Below, piece after piece: positions 23,119 to 33,412 of a DNA stretch of 64,000 nucleotides (its first letter is position 1; every line of letters starts with the position of its first letter). Made by a program: the position numbers and the translations under genes. The stretch comes from Cryptomeria japonica. Its lineage: Eukaryota > Streptophyta > Pinopsida > Cupressales > Cupressaceae. The notes below the pieces were generated by a model that saw nothing but the letters and a program-made list of their open reading frames with translations, ran no database searches and was not told the origin of the DNA. The DNA is taken from positions 377,535,392-377,599,391 of the forward strand of contig NC_081415.1 in the NCBI RefSeq assembly GCF_030272615.1, given 5' to 3'.

Positions 23119-24572
23119 TGGTCTTTGGCACAATGAACTCAATTCATTTAATCTCTGTTACATCATATTATCTTATCGTACATGTTCAACATTTTTTTTA
23201 TTGTACATGTTCAACAAATTTTTATGGTGAAATGTTTGAAACAACACTAAACATGCTTTAGTTGCTTGGACAAAAATTAAGAAACCCCCAAATATGCAGC
23301 CAATTTTAACGACACATTATCTATGAAATCAATATGATCACTATCTAGAGATCAAATCCAATAATGGTATAAAATTAGAGGCCAAAGACAAAATCAATTA
23401 TATCAAACAATTGTTCATCTCTTCGAGATGGAATTGCAAGAGTTCAATTATTTGTAGACTTATTTACTTGGACAAAAAGGTTTGTGCTTGCATATTAGCA
23501 ATGACCTTTTATTTAGAGTTTTCTAAGATATTTGAAATGACTTACGTCATCTAGAGGAGAATCCAATATTAACCACTCTACATCTTTCCTATAATACTTG
23601 AAGTTGGCTTACAATATGTGACTACAATAGTGACTGATCAAAAGAAGAAACCTTAATATATTCCCTTCATATCAATTTTTTGCAGTTACACTGTAATTTA
23701 AACGTCTTTACGAGATTCACTTTATCTCAATCCTTTGCAGTTAGACTTGCTATTTTAAATTATTGTTTTACTTCTTTTTAATTTATTTATTTTGGCAATG
23801 CACTTTTCTTTAAAATACTTTTATATCCTTTTGAAGAATCATAATATCAAAATACCACTTTTAATTTCTTGGCTTCTACAGTACCAATGATATGGCTTGC
23901 AGGAATTGAATAGATCATCTAGGATTCTAGTGTATTTGCCTATTATCATCCAGACATATAAAGTGGCAACGCCATCTTCTGTTCTACTTGATAAATTTCT
24001 TTGCAAATACTCTGTTCAATTTATCGTCAATCTAATAGATAAATGATATTTTGATACTTTTAGATAAACATTAAGGCATATATGTTCTGTGTGTGCAGGC
24101 CAGCACTGGGGGTCCTATATTTTCTGGACCATGCATCTCTCCGGCTCTTTCCTCACAAGTATGTATTAGGTTCCCTCCATTAAACATATTATATTTTCTT
24201 TTATTTTCTGAAAAAATAATATTAATTGACTGCAAAAACAAGAGAGCACGTGTTAGAAAAGGGAAGAAGTTACAAAACAGTCAAAAATTATGTTGGAGCA
24301 GTAGGAAGTGACAATATCAGCTGATTGCAAAGAACAGAAGAAAAAAAGGCATGGTCTTCCATAACACCCATATTGTTTTACTTTTTATATACAAATTCAA
24401 TCTAATCTTTACTTTTCTAAAATCTCATCTTATCTAATCTTGACTTGTTCCAGAGTAGATCTGATCTTATCTTAGACTTTATCAATAGAAAATCTATTTA
24501 TTAGAGTTGATGTTATCTTTACCAATGCCAAATCAAATCAAATCTTTTTACAATTTTTGGATGACCTGGTAT
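23119..24572. other. AT-rich stretch without a recognised gene
   Basis: Low-complexity AT-rich DNA, probably internal sequence of the 18828-22411 retroelement or older intergenic DNA. One exon-like 60-base frame near 24100 was considered and not accepted. Confidence 0.4.
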
Positions 24573-24696
24573 CATAGAAACAAGACTCACTAGGACTCGG
24601 GCATGGTGACCTTGTGCGAATCCTAGGGGCCCGAAACTGGACTTGTCCAAGTCTTGGGCAAGTTGGGCAAGTCCTAGCGAGTCCAAGGACTCACTG

Positions 24697-25090
24697 ACCC
24701 AGCCCGAACCCGGCAAGTCCTGAAGCCTGGACTCGATCGACGGCACCAAAAAAAGGCAATGAAAAAAATAAAAAATAAACTGTTTTAATTTCCTTTTTTC
24801 TTGAGTTATATTGTCTCCCCAACCCTAAAAGTGAGTTCGTTTCTTTGTATTGGCAAAATAGGAGGAGAAGAGTGAGTTGTGAGGAAAAACCCAACCCGAA
24901 CCCAGCAAGTCTTGAAGCCTGGACTCGGCCAATGGCAACAAAAAAAGGCAATGAAAAAAATAAAAAATAGAGTGTTTTAACTTTTTATTTTTTATTTTTT
25001 TTGAGTTATTTTGTCTCCCCAACCCTAAAAGTGAGCTCGTTTCTTTGTATTGGCAAAATAGGAGGAGAAGAGTGAGTTGTGAGGAAAAAC
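24697..25090. repeat. Tandem duplication of the E2 terminus and leader
   Basis: Two copies of about 195 bp (24697-24890 and 24889-25090), both starting ACCCARCCCGAACCC and ending GTGAGGAAAAAC. It adds a second set of the terminal GACTCG motifs. Confidence 0.8.
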
Positions 25091-25537
25091 AAGAGTGCTT
25101 TGTAGGGCAATCAGCAAGGAGGAAGACCAAGAATTTGTCAACAAATCACATTGGGGCAGTGTATTACTCACATTTGGTGCATCAAGAGCTCCATACAAAG
25201 GATTGGAAAGAGGTTGCATTTGATTTGAAGTTTGTTCTAAGAGGTAAGATTGAATTTTTTTTAAAAAAATTTTGTGTTTTCTAAACCAAAATTACATTTT
25301 ATTTTTTAACTATTTCTATTCATTTTGATTTCCTTTCAAAGAAAGAGCAATCAACAAACCCTACGTTTTTTTGAAATAAACCCTACATTTTTTTTCAAAC
25401 AAACGCTACGTTTTTTTTTGAAAGAAAACATAAAAAAAAATTATATTAATTTATAAATGGCAATGCACAAATGTTCTTTTTTTTGTAATTGTTTTATTGC
25501 AGCAGTCTTGAGTTTTTGAAAATCATTTTTTTTCACA

Positions 25538-26111
25538 ATGTCTTGTGATTATCCTACTCCTAGAACAATCCCAGGTAGAAGGGATCCAACTTGGAAACAT
25601 ACTGAAAAAGTTTTCCTAGGCAAAATGTAAATATTGCAAAACAATCTTTTATGGAGGCATCAATAGATTGAAATACCACATTGCCAACATATGTGGCCAT
25701 GATGCTAACCCTTGCACACTAGCAATTCTTGAGGCTATTCATGAGTGGCAAGTGCAATTACAAACCTTTGAAGCACAAAAAGAAATGAAGAAGAGGCAAA
25801 GGGAGGAGTTGGATAGCATTGTCTGTGTTGGAGAGGCTTCTCCGATGCTTCCATATCGTCCTAGTGCTAGTGCTTCTACCAGTGGTAGTGGGAGTATTAG
25901 CATTGGTCCTAGAATTTGTACATCTAAGATGGATTCATATTTTGATCCACGCACTACTCCTGGTGCCCAACGGTCGCTTGAGAGCATGGGTTGGAACAAG
26001 GAAGTACATGATGCAACTAGACGTACAATTGGGAAATTTTGGGAAATTTTATTTGATAGCTTCAAAATTCATAGTTTGCGTTGTGTAATGAATTTTTTTT
26101 TGATCGGTTAA
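25538..26111 (+). pseudogene. BED-finger hAT transposase fragment (E2)
   Basis: ATG at 25538 (MSCDYPTPRTIPGRRD). The frame shifts near 25625, just before the zinc finger, whose remains read CKYCKT, NRLKYHIANICGHDANPC in the other frame. The downstream frame has GAQRSLESMGWNKEVHD and GKFW, which align with the E1 transposase (GAQPSLEGTGWNREKHE, NFW). The catalytic region is absent. It could at most have made a DNA-binding fragment. Confidence 0.75.
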
Positions 26112-26309
26112 TGTTGATTTCTATTGATGTAAAAAGCATGAGATACATATAGTTTTATAAACCTTCTACTGAATCCAAACCATCAAAATAAAGTATTTGG
26201 ATCAAAAGCATCATTCAAGGATCGCCTATCACCTAGTCTACTGCATATTCACCCTATCTTTATCCATTTACGAATACTTTTCTCAAAAAACAATCTAGAA
26301 TAATTAAAC

Positions 26310-27300
26310 TAAGAACCAGTCGCCAATGCAAATTCCTTGCCTCTTCCTTCGCTATTTGGGCCATCATCCTGTGGGTCTTCTGGATCATCCAAGTCGTCAT
26401 TGTCCTTTAGTGGGAAACCAATCCAAAGAGTGCGCTTCACTGGTTTCTTCCTTGAGCCCTTGGTCGCCCTCCCTTTCTCTTGGAAGATGAACCCGAGCCT
26501 TCATCTGCTGACTTATAGTCACTTGGGCCCCATTTCTCTAGCTCCCTGTGAATGTCTTGCCTCTCCCATGCCCGCAGATACTCTTGAATTCCATGCAACC
26601 CAATTTCAGCAAACGCCTTTCAAACTTCCTTGTTACTGTCTGCACTCTAGAGAAGATAGGGTCACAAAGGGGGATGCAATTCACTCGAATGGAGCCAAAC
26701 CTCATTCGGGCACACAAAGCCACTCCCATCTCACGACATCCGCAAAAAAATCTCTAATCCCCCGCGCCACTCCACACTGTTAATGATTATCCATTTCACC
26801 TTCTGCAAGTTGATCAATTCAAAACACCATACTATGAACATGGAGGCGATATCTGCATTTGTACGATACTTGTATTGTTCCTTTAAGTACTCTTCCCCTA
26901 ACACAATCTTGATTCTAATTAAGAAATCGTGGTCTTCAAAACGAAAGACATTAGATAGTCTTTCGTCCGAAATTTGGCCCCAAAAGGCCACCAGTGGTCT
27001 AGCCACCTACAATGAGAAGTTGGGCTCCATACCAAATCGAAGATTAGGCTCCTCGACTCACTCACCACGGAACCACCACCTTGAAATGCCGAGCTCTGTA
27101 ACTTTGTCACCCTTCAACATGCTAAAGACTCTCTTGCTTGTCGGTGAAGCCAAAAAGAATAGCCTCACGCAAGAGATAAATGAGGCTCGACTAGCCAAGG
27201 TGGCGGACTTGTGTGACAAGCTTGTCACCATTAATGTTATTGCAACAGGTACACTGCTTGCCAACAACCGCCACCTGTGCCAATTAAAAACTCATCTTTG
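26310..27300 (-). pseudogene. Unrecognised decayed coding tract
   Basis: Several minus-strand frames with coding-like composition, broken by frameshifts and stops: SISRWWFRGE near 27070, SDERLSNVFRFEDHDFLI near 26950, VKWIIINSVEWRGGLEI near 26780, and EKWGPSDYKSADEGSGSSS near 26500. I do not recognise the family. It lies between a hAT fragment and a LINE and is probably part of another repeat. Confidence 0.3.
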
Positions 27301-27341
27301 CCAAAAAAACGTATCCGCTAAGATATGCTTAGGGACTAAGT

Positions 27342-28013
27342 CATTGCGTTCGAGTTCGAGTTCGAATTTGCCAACAATAAAATTCGAATGAAATTCGGCA
27401 AGAGGAAAAAGTTCGAAAAAAAATTCGTCATTAAATTCGCTTTATATAAATTTAATTTTTTTAAAATTATAAATAATATATTAAAAAATATGAGAATAAA
27501 CAATATTAGATTTGCTTAATTTAATTTATATATTTTAATTTTAATTTATCAAAATTTATATATAAATTATTAAAATTTAAATTCAATATTTTAAAATACT
27601 AAATTTTAGTTAACATTTATATCGCCCAACAACCTTATATTTATTGTGCAACTTTATAAAGTATATCGTGCAATTTATATTGGGCAAAAATTTTATATTT
27701 ATCTTTGTTAACTTTATTACAACTTTATAAAGTATGGTTTATAAATTCTTTTGGGGAAAGGCACGATAAAGTATATCCCTCATCTCTCGATGCAGCAGTC
27801 TACAAACCCTATCGGCAGCCAAGCATCGCATTGATATGCGACCCTTCCGCAACCCTCTTGTCATATCCCACAACAACTTTGAAGTGGTCATATGCCGAAG
27901 GAAAAAGCCGGCCTATTATCCTGCGAATTTTAGACAAATTTTTACGAATTTCATGTCGATTTTATGAGTTTGCCAAATTTCAAACTTGTAGCTGAAAATT
28001 CGGCGAACACGGT
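27342..28013. mobile_element. Candidate AT-rich terminal-repeat element, 672 bp
   Basis: Very AT-rich core whose ends are rich in TTCGA/AATTCG (GTTCGAGTTCGAGTTCG on the left, AATTCGGCGAACACGG on the right). It is flanked by GACTAAGT (27334-27341) and GACTAAGA (28014-28021), 7 of 8 identical. A competing 10-base direct repeat CTAAGATATG (27318 and 28016) leaves the exact edge open. No coding sequence. Confidence 0.4.
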
Positions 28014-28195
28014 GACTAAGATATGTTGGAATGCGAATTTCTATGAAATCCCACCGTACCGCCTTTGGCTATCGCAATTAAAGTTCAACGCTGTGCCTGC
28101 CAAACCACCTCCATTCAAGCCAACAGGCATGAAGTACAATTCAAATTTGACCTTAAGATTTAAGTTTCAATAAATATCCCAATATTATTCCACTT

Positions 28196-29919
28196 CAAAT
28201 ATCACTTCGCCAACTTGCAGATCAAAGGCCTAATTGGTACACATGTTTGCATCCATATTTCCTTCCCTTCGAACATGGGATATTTTGAAGCCTTGGAAGG
28301 AAGCTAATTTTTCCTTTATCTCTTGAATTTCTCGGTCAATCTTCCAATTTTGAGCTCCACCCTAAATGATAGCATGGATAATAAGTTGAGAATCCCCTTC
28401 TAGATGTAACTTCGACACCTCGATTCTTGTCGCCAACTTAATAGCCATTAAAGCTGCCTTCACTCCGGCTTCATTATTCATCCCTAGCAGGAGGTGTTGC
28501 TTGCCTTTTTCTAATACAATACCCTTATTATCTTTGGCAACACAACCTGCACTTGATGGACCTAGGTTGCCCCGAGCGGCACCGTCAAAGTTTATCTTGA
28601 TCAGTGACCCAACCGGGTTCTAGGGGGGTTCCAAACTAATGTCTTCTCACCCTTTTGCACCGGATTAACTTGCGAGAGCCCTTAACAGGTAGATATTTGA
28701 TCAAAGGCCAATGGGCTTGAATTTTACAATCCCAAATATTATAAGGGTGCTTATTGATATTTACTCTATTTGTAGCTGAGCTAACTAATTCTGAAATGTA
28801 CCTTTCAATTCTACTCCATAGGCATAGATTGCTTTCCTCAACCCCCTAAAAAATGCGCTTGTTGCGCTCCTTCCATATTTCCCACAATACAGCTGAAGGA
28901 GCAATGCACCATATGCTGGAATAGACTGACTTTGGAAAGTATGTTACCCAGCTCTGAAGCCATGATTTGATATCAACCATCATTGGAGTGTGCCAATCCA
29001 ACTTGTACAACAACTTCTCCCAACATTCTCTTGCAATCGGGCAATGAAGAAGAAGGTGATCTAAAGTTTCATCATTCTGCTTGTACAAAACGCACCGGAA
29101 AGGTCTTGTAAAACCCAACTTTTTCAACCTATCACCATTCAGAATTCTTCCTCTAATAGCTAGCCACGTAAAAGAACCTGCCTTTGGAAGACACTTTCAT
29201 TCCAGCATAATTGGGTTGGCCAGTTTTCCTCAGTTAAATCCGAGTCCAAGATGCCATATCCTACTTTAATCGAGTACGGCCCACTTTTTGCTCCACACCA
29301 AATAATTTTGTCCTCTTTATTGGATAACTTGATTGATCCATCCTCTAGCATGGTTTTCATTTTGTTGTCCAAATCTGGAGGTAAGTTTAGTTCAGCCAAA
29401 TTATGCCACATCCATTTCTCCTTCCCTCGATTCTCTACCCTTACTACGTAGTCTGCGACTTTAGATCCCCAAATGCTTTCCGCTTGTCTTCTTATATCAT
29501 GCCATGAATTATCTTCACTCAAAGTAGAGTAACTGTCCCATGAATCTGTCCAGAAGTTGGCCTTCAAACCATTCCCCGATTTCCACAAAATACGGTCCAC
29601 AATTAATTTCCTACATTCAAGTAAAAAATTCCATATTGCAAAGCCTTGGCAAGGGTTTCTTATTGTGAGAATCCTTTCCTCATCCTACCTATCCAAGTAC
29701 TTATGAAATAGAATTTTAACCCATTTTTGATCAGGGTTAACAAACATCTGCCACACCAACTTAGCCCCCATAGCTAAATTTAACAAATTCCAACTTCTAA
29801 TACCTGCTCCATCTGCCAGTTTCGGTTTACACACCTTGTCCCATGCAAGTAAAGGGATTTTATCCTTCTCCTGTGTTCCGTTCCAAAAGAACTTTCTCAT
29901 GCTCCTCTCAAAAATCTTA
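28196..29919 (-). pseudogene. LINE ORF2, 3' half
   Basis: Non-LTR retrotransposon fragment. From the 5' side: ERSMRKFFWNGTQEK and GIRSWNLLNLAMGAKLVW (after the reverse transcriptase), then FWTDSW and KSGPYSIKVGY, then the zinc-binding region CVLYKQNDETLDHLLLHC, PIARECW. After a break comes an RNase H domain with KINFDGAARGNLGPS, NNEAGVKAALMAI, LEGDSQLIIHAI and ending near HVRREGNMDAN. This order is typical of plant L1-type LINEs. The 5' part, including the reverse transcriptase, is missing at the junction with LTR sequence at 29920. Several stops and frameshifts. Confidence 0.85.
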
Positions 29920-30370
29920 ATTTCTCAAGTATAAATCAGAGAGAGCAATTTATCCTTCATCAATATAGGTGAATGGGGTGTGGAAAAAGATATAGAATGA
30001 CAGATCATTCAAGGAGAAGAAATATGAATCAATGAAGTAAATAGAAAAATGTGAGATATTAATTAAATAAAGAAGTTATCAAGTCTTTCATTTTGCGTGA
30101 GGAATCATATCCAAATCAGGAGCAACACTTCCAGATATGCAAACATCATGGATTGTATCAGTCATAGTATATTTCCCATTGTCAAATCAGATGAAGTTAT
30201 CAAGATAAGTTCTATTCTCCATACTATTCTTAGAACTTTAAGCTGAATATTATAATGAAATATATTCAGTTTTGATAAAATTATATTTATTAATAAATTA
30301 CAACACCCAATTTAAGTTAGAATTGTGTCTCAAGACTAAATTATGGTAAATCCCAAAAGGGGACATTACA
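29920..30370 (+). repeat. 5' LTR remnant of N2
   Basis: Homologous to 36460-36920 from TTTCTCAAGTATAAATCAG to GGGGACATTACA. Upstream LTR sequence has been lost. Confidence 0.8.
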
Positions 30371-30371
30371 C

Positions 30372-30383
30372 TGGTATCAGAGC
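30372..30383 (+). promoter_or_regulatory. Primer binding site (initiator Met tRNA type)
   Basis: TGGTATCAGAGC, one base after the LTR end, is the common plant retrotransposon site complementary to the 3' end of initiator methionine tRNA. Confidence 0.9.
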
Positions 30384-31516
30384 ATAGTCCTTCCATCTGG
30401 CGTGATAAACAACATAACTGCTATACAACTTGGGTTAACTATTGAACGCCTCTAAACCAAAGATCAAACAAGAGTCACATGTCTGATCTCAGCCATTGCA
30501 ATAGGAACAAAGGAATCAGCAAGACAATATTATTGCTGGTATGCTGTATCATTTCAATACTATTTACATTTACAATATATGGGAGATTCTGTAAGAAACA
30601 ATATCACATTTAAGATATGACAAACTCATATAATTAGTTTAACAATAGTTCTCAGAGTGGTGCTTAGTATCATAAAGAATAAAGCATCTTAGAAATATTT
30701 TCATTATCATTGCAGCATACCTGATAGCATCATAATATTATCAGCACCTTAATATTTTAAGGATATGATAAAAGTTATGTTTCGTAGTATGAAATGTAAT
30801 GAAGGGGTGACAAGGGGCTCGTAAGTAGGCCATTCTAGAATGATCAAAGTGGTGTCTAGAACTTAGAGTGCTTTTACATGGAGGAGTCAAGGAACCCGGT
30901 TACATTCTCTACCTAGCCCCACAAGACAGGGTTATTTTGGTAGAAATAGATTTGAGGGGTAAGCAAGTAAGAACCGCTAAGTGAAGCAAGAAGGTTGTAA
31001 AAGACAACTTCTCTTGGGCTTGGTGTAGGAATGTTTCCAAGCAAACCCTTCCTATCTCTTTCCCCCACTCTTATGTGTTGTATTTTTAGTACTTAGCTAA
31101 ATCAATAAGTTGGATAAGGCCTACAATGGACTGGGCATATGTTACATCATACAAAGGTACTTCTTGTAGATTAGTTGCTCCAAGAGATGGATCGGGTCCT
31201 AGATGGACATTCCCACCTCTTGTGAGTCAAATGAACCATGTCTACTTTGTGTATGCTCCATGTCTTCATGCATTCATGTTTATACTTTGCGTTTGCAAGT
31301 GTATGTTCCGTGTTTGATTCTATATTTTCTATAAGTGACTCGAAAGGATACAAATTTATTATGTTTTGAAAGTCATTGTGCAAACATGGGTCAATCAAAA
31401 ATACAATGATAGAAAACTTATTTTAAAATTCCGAAATGTATACGCAATTCATATTGTCATTCACAATGAACATATTGAGTGAACTTCCACAATAGTGATA
31501 TAAGGAACTACAAGAA

Positions 31517-31808
31517 GGGAGAATGGTGATGAGGTCCTCCTCTAGGTACAACACCTCATGGTAGTTGACCGAAATCCCATGAGGCCAAGGGGGTGTAGAC
31601 AGAGTCCATGACTCTTTGACTTAGAGGAAAAGGACGTTCAGGACACCCAATTTTATCTTTGTAAACTCTATCATGGTTTATTATTGAGAAAATTCCAACT
31701 ACAAGAGAAGGATAAGGATGGAAATGATGAAGGAGAATGGTGATAGAATACCTCACTAGGTAGACCACCTCATGGTAGTTTGTCTGATGGTCCCATGAGG
31801 CCAAGGGT
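31517..31808. repeat. Short duplicated segment in N2
   Basis: Two blocks about 220 bp apart (from 31517 and 31733) share GAGAATGGTGAT, CACCTCATGGTAGTT and CCCATGAGGCCAAGGG. Confidence 0.6.
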
Positions 31809-32160
31809 GCTTTGGCTTTCACTGTGCTCTTGGGCCTAGGGTGGAGGGTCTCTTGGACACCTTATCATTCCTCTTACTCCCACTTTCTTATGGTTGAGTT
31901 CCTATAAGGAGTTGGACAAAACTATGGTTAAGTTAATGTTCCTAACCCTAAGTATAAAATTTATGCTTAATTGTTATGATATACTTAGAAGAGGTTATAT
32001 TTGTCATATTATAATAACTCATGATTAATTCATCCAAATGCCACATTCATTATGATAAGACGTGTTTCTCTAGATAATGATTATGCATGTCTGCATCATA
32101 AGTGCACCATTGTAGATGAAGAGTATGGATGCGATGAAGGGGTAACGAGGGGCTCGTAAG

Positions 32161-32611
32161 TGTTGGTGTAAATAAATATTCATTATGGATATTATTACAC
32201 TTTACTTAAGTTAACTTAGGATAATGCATCTCTTCGTAGTTTGGATTTGAGACACTTAGGGAAGTGTGCACATAGGGATAGAGCCTGTAGGAGAAATTCC
32301 ACCTTTTGTGGTCTTGTTTTGTTGTTACACTCCACATTCGGTGGGTCATCCACCTCTTGTGGAATATTATATTATTTCTCCTACCTACCCCTAGTATTTC
32401 TTACCTACCCTTGTTTCTCATTGAGCCACATGTCATGATTGCGTGCTCGTACATCCATATGGCCTTGCCTATATAAGCAGGCCTATATTCATTGTATTGA
32501 AGAATCCAGTTGATTATTTTCATATTGACAAGAATACAATTTGTTCTTGTCATTCTTTTGTCTCTATTTTAATACTTTTCATTGTGCCCTTGATCTTGGC
32601 AAAATCTCACA
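32161..32611 (+). mobile_element. Solo copia-like LTR, 451 bp
   Basis: Starts TGTTGGTG and ends AATCTCACA. Exact 5-bp duplication GTAAG at 32156-32160 and 32612-32616, with the unoccupied site in the paralogous segment near 30822. A TATA box CTATATAAG lies at 32469-32477. The length and the TGTTGG start suggest Ty1/copia; no internal region is present. Confidence 0.9.
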
Positions 32612-33375
32612 GTAAGTAAGCCATCCTTGATTGACCAAAGTGGCATTGAAGCTTGGGTGGCCCTTACACGGAGTAAAGGAACCCGATTGCATTCTCTACC
32701 CATTCCCCCACAAGACTTGATAAATAAGAGGAGTAGATTTGATAGGTGAGCCGGTGAGCCGCCAACTGAAGCAAGAAGGTTGTAGAAGGCAACCTTCTTG
32801 GGCTTGGTGTAGAAATGGCTCCAAGCAAGCCTTCATCTCTCCCTCTCTCCAAGCTTCTATGTGTTTTAATCTTAGTTTTTTATTTAACCCTAACATTAAG
32901 ATGATATATATTTGTATTTGTCCCTATGTTTTATATGTAGGATTTACATGCAAGAATTCATTTTGTTTAGCAAATTGTTGATTGAATCTCAATCAAAGTT
33001 TGACTTTATGTTTGAACCAAATCTTCTCATTTGTTGAGAGTGAGGCCAGACATGACATCCATCTCAAGTTGAAGGTAGACAATCAACACTCCCAAAAATG
33101 TTCAAAGAGGCAACTCCAAGTTGGGCATGAGAATCAGATTACTAAAATCCGAAGGGTACATCATCAACATGGTGATCTGTTCACAAGATTAATTTGGAAG
33201 CCGGAAATCAAGATGGCCTATGAAGAGGGTAGCAAAAGCGCACTTGTAAGGCTTAAGGTTTTCAATGGAGAAGGATGTATATAGCAGGATCTAACCATGG
33301 AGACTGCTCAACAAAACTATGTTATGCATAAAAGGGCACTACCAAGTGGGATCTAGGAATATGTGATTTTAAAGA

Positions 33376-33412
33376 ATGCTTGTGGGCAAGCATTTCCAAG
33401 GAGGGGAGACCA
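33376..33412 (+). promoter_or_regulatory. N2 hairpin and polypurine tract
   Basis: ATGCTTGTGGGCAAGCAT (33376-33393) forms a perfect seven-pair stem with a four-base loop. AAGGAGGGGAGACCA follows, immediately upstream of the 3' LTR. The hairpin ends 20 nt before the LTR. Confidence 0.8.

Larger units (their letters stand above)
24573..26111 (+). mobile_element. hAT element E2, decayed, right end not found
   Basis: Begins CATAGAAACAAGACTC at 24573, followed by a GACTCG/AAGTCC-rich terminus to about 24735. Its leader is homologous to that of E3 (shared GGCAAAATAGGAGGAGAA and GTGAGTTGTGA). It contains a broken BED-finger frame and loses similarity to transposase near 26040. A right terminus and 8-bp duplication were not found, so it is probably 3'-truncated. 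Confidence 0.65.
30792..32880. repeat. Two diverged copies of a 300-bp internal segment of N2
   Basis: Copy one at 30792-31090, copy two at 32132-32160 plus 32612-32880. They share GAAGGGGTRACRAGGGGCTC, TGCATTCTCTACC-type and GAAGCAAGAAGGTTGTA blocks. The second copy is interrupted by the solo LTR at 32161-32611, so the first copy shows the empty site. Confidence 0.75.

Noticed and set aside
24097-24160. Exon-like 60-base frame (ASTGGPIFSGPCISPALSSQ) between TGTGTGCAG and GTATGT
   Set aside because: Splice-like signals are present by chance often enough in AT-rich DNA; no neighbouring exon or recognisable protein supports it.
26337-27391. Plus-strand frames of 148 and 202 codons
   Set aside because: Composition is poor on this strand; the minus strand reads more like protein. 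No motif on the plus strand.
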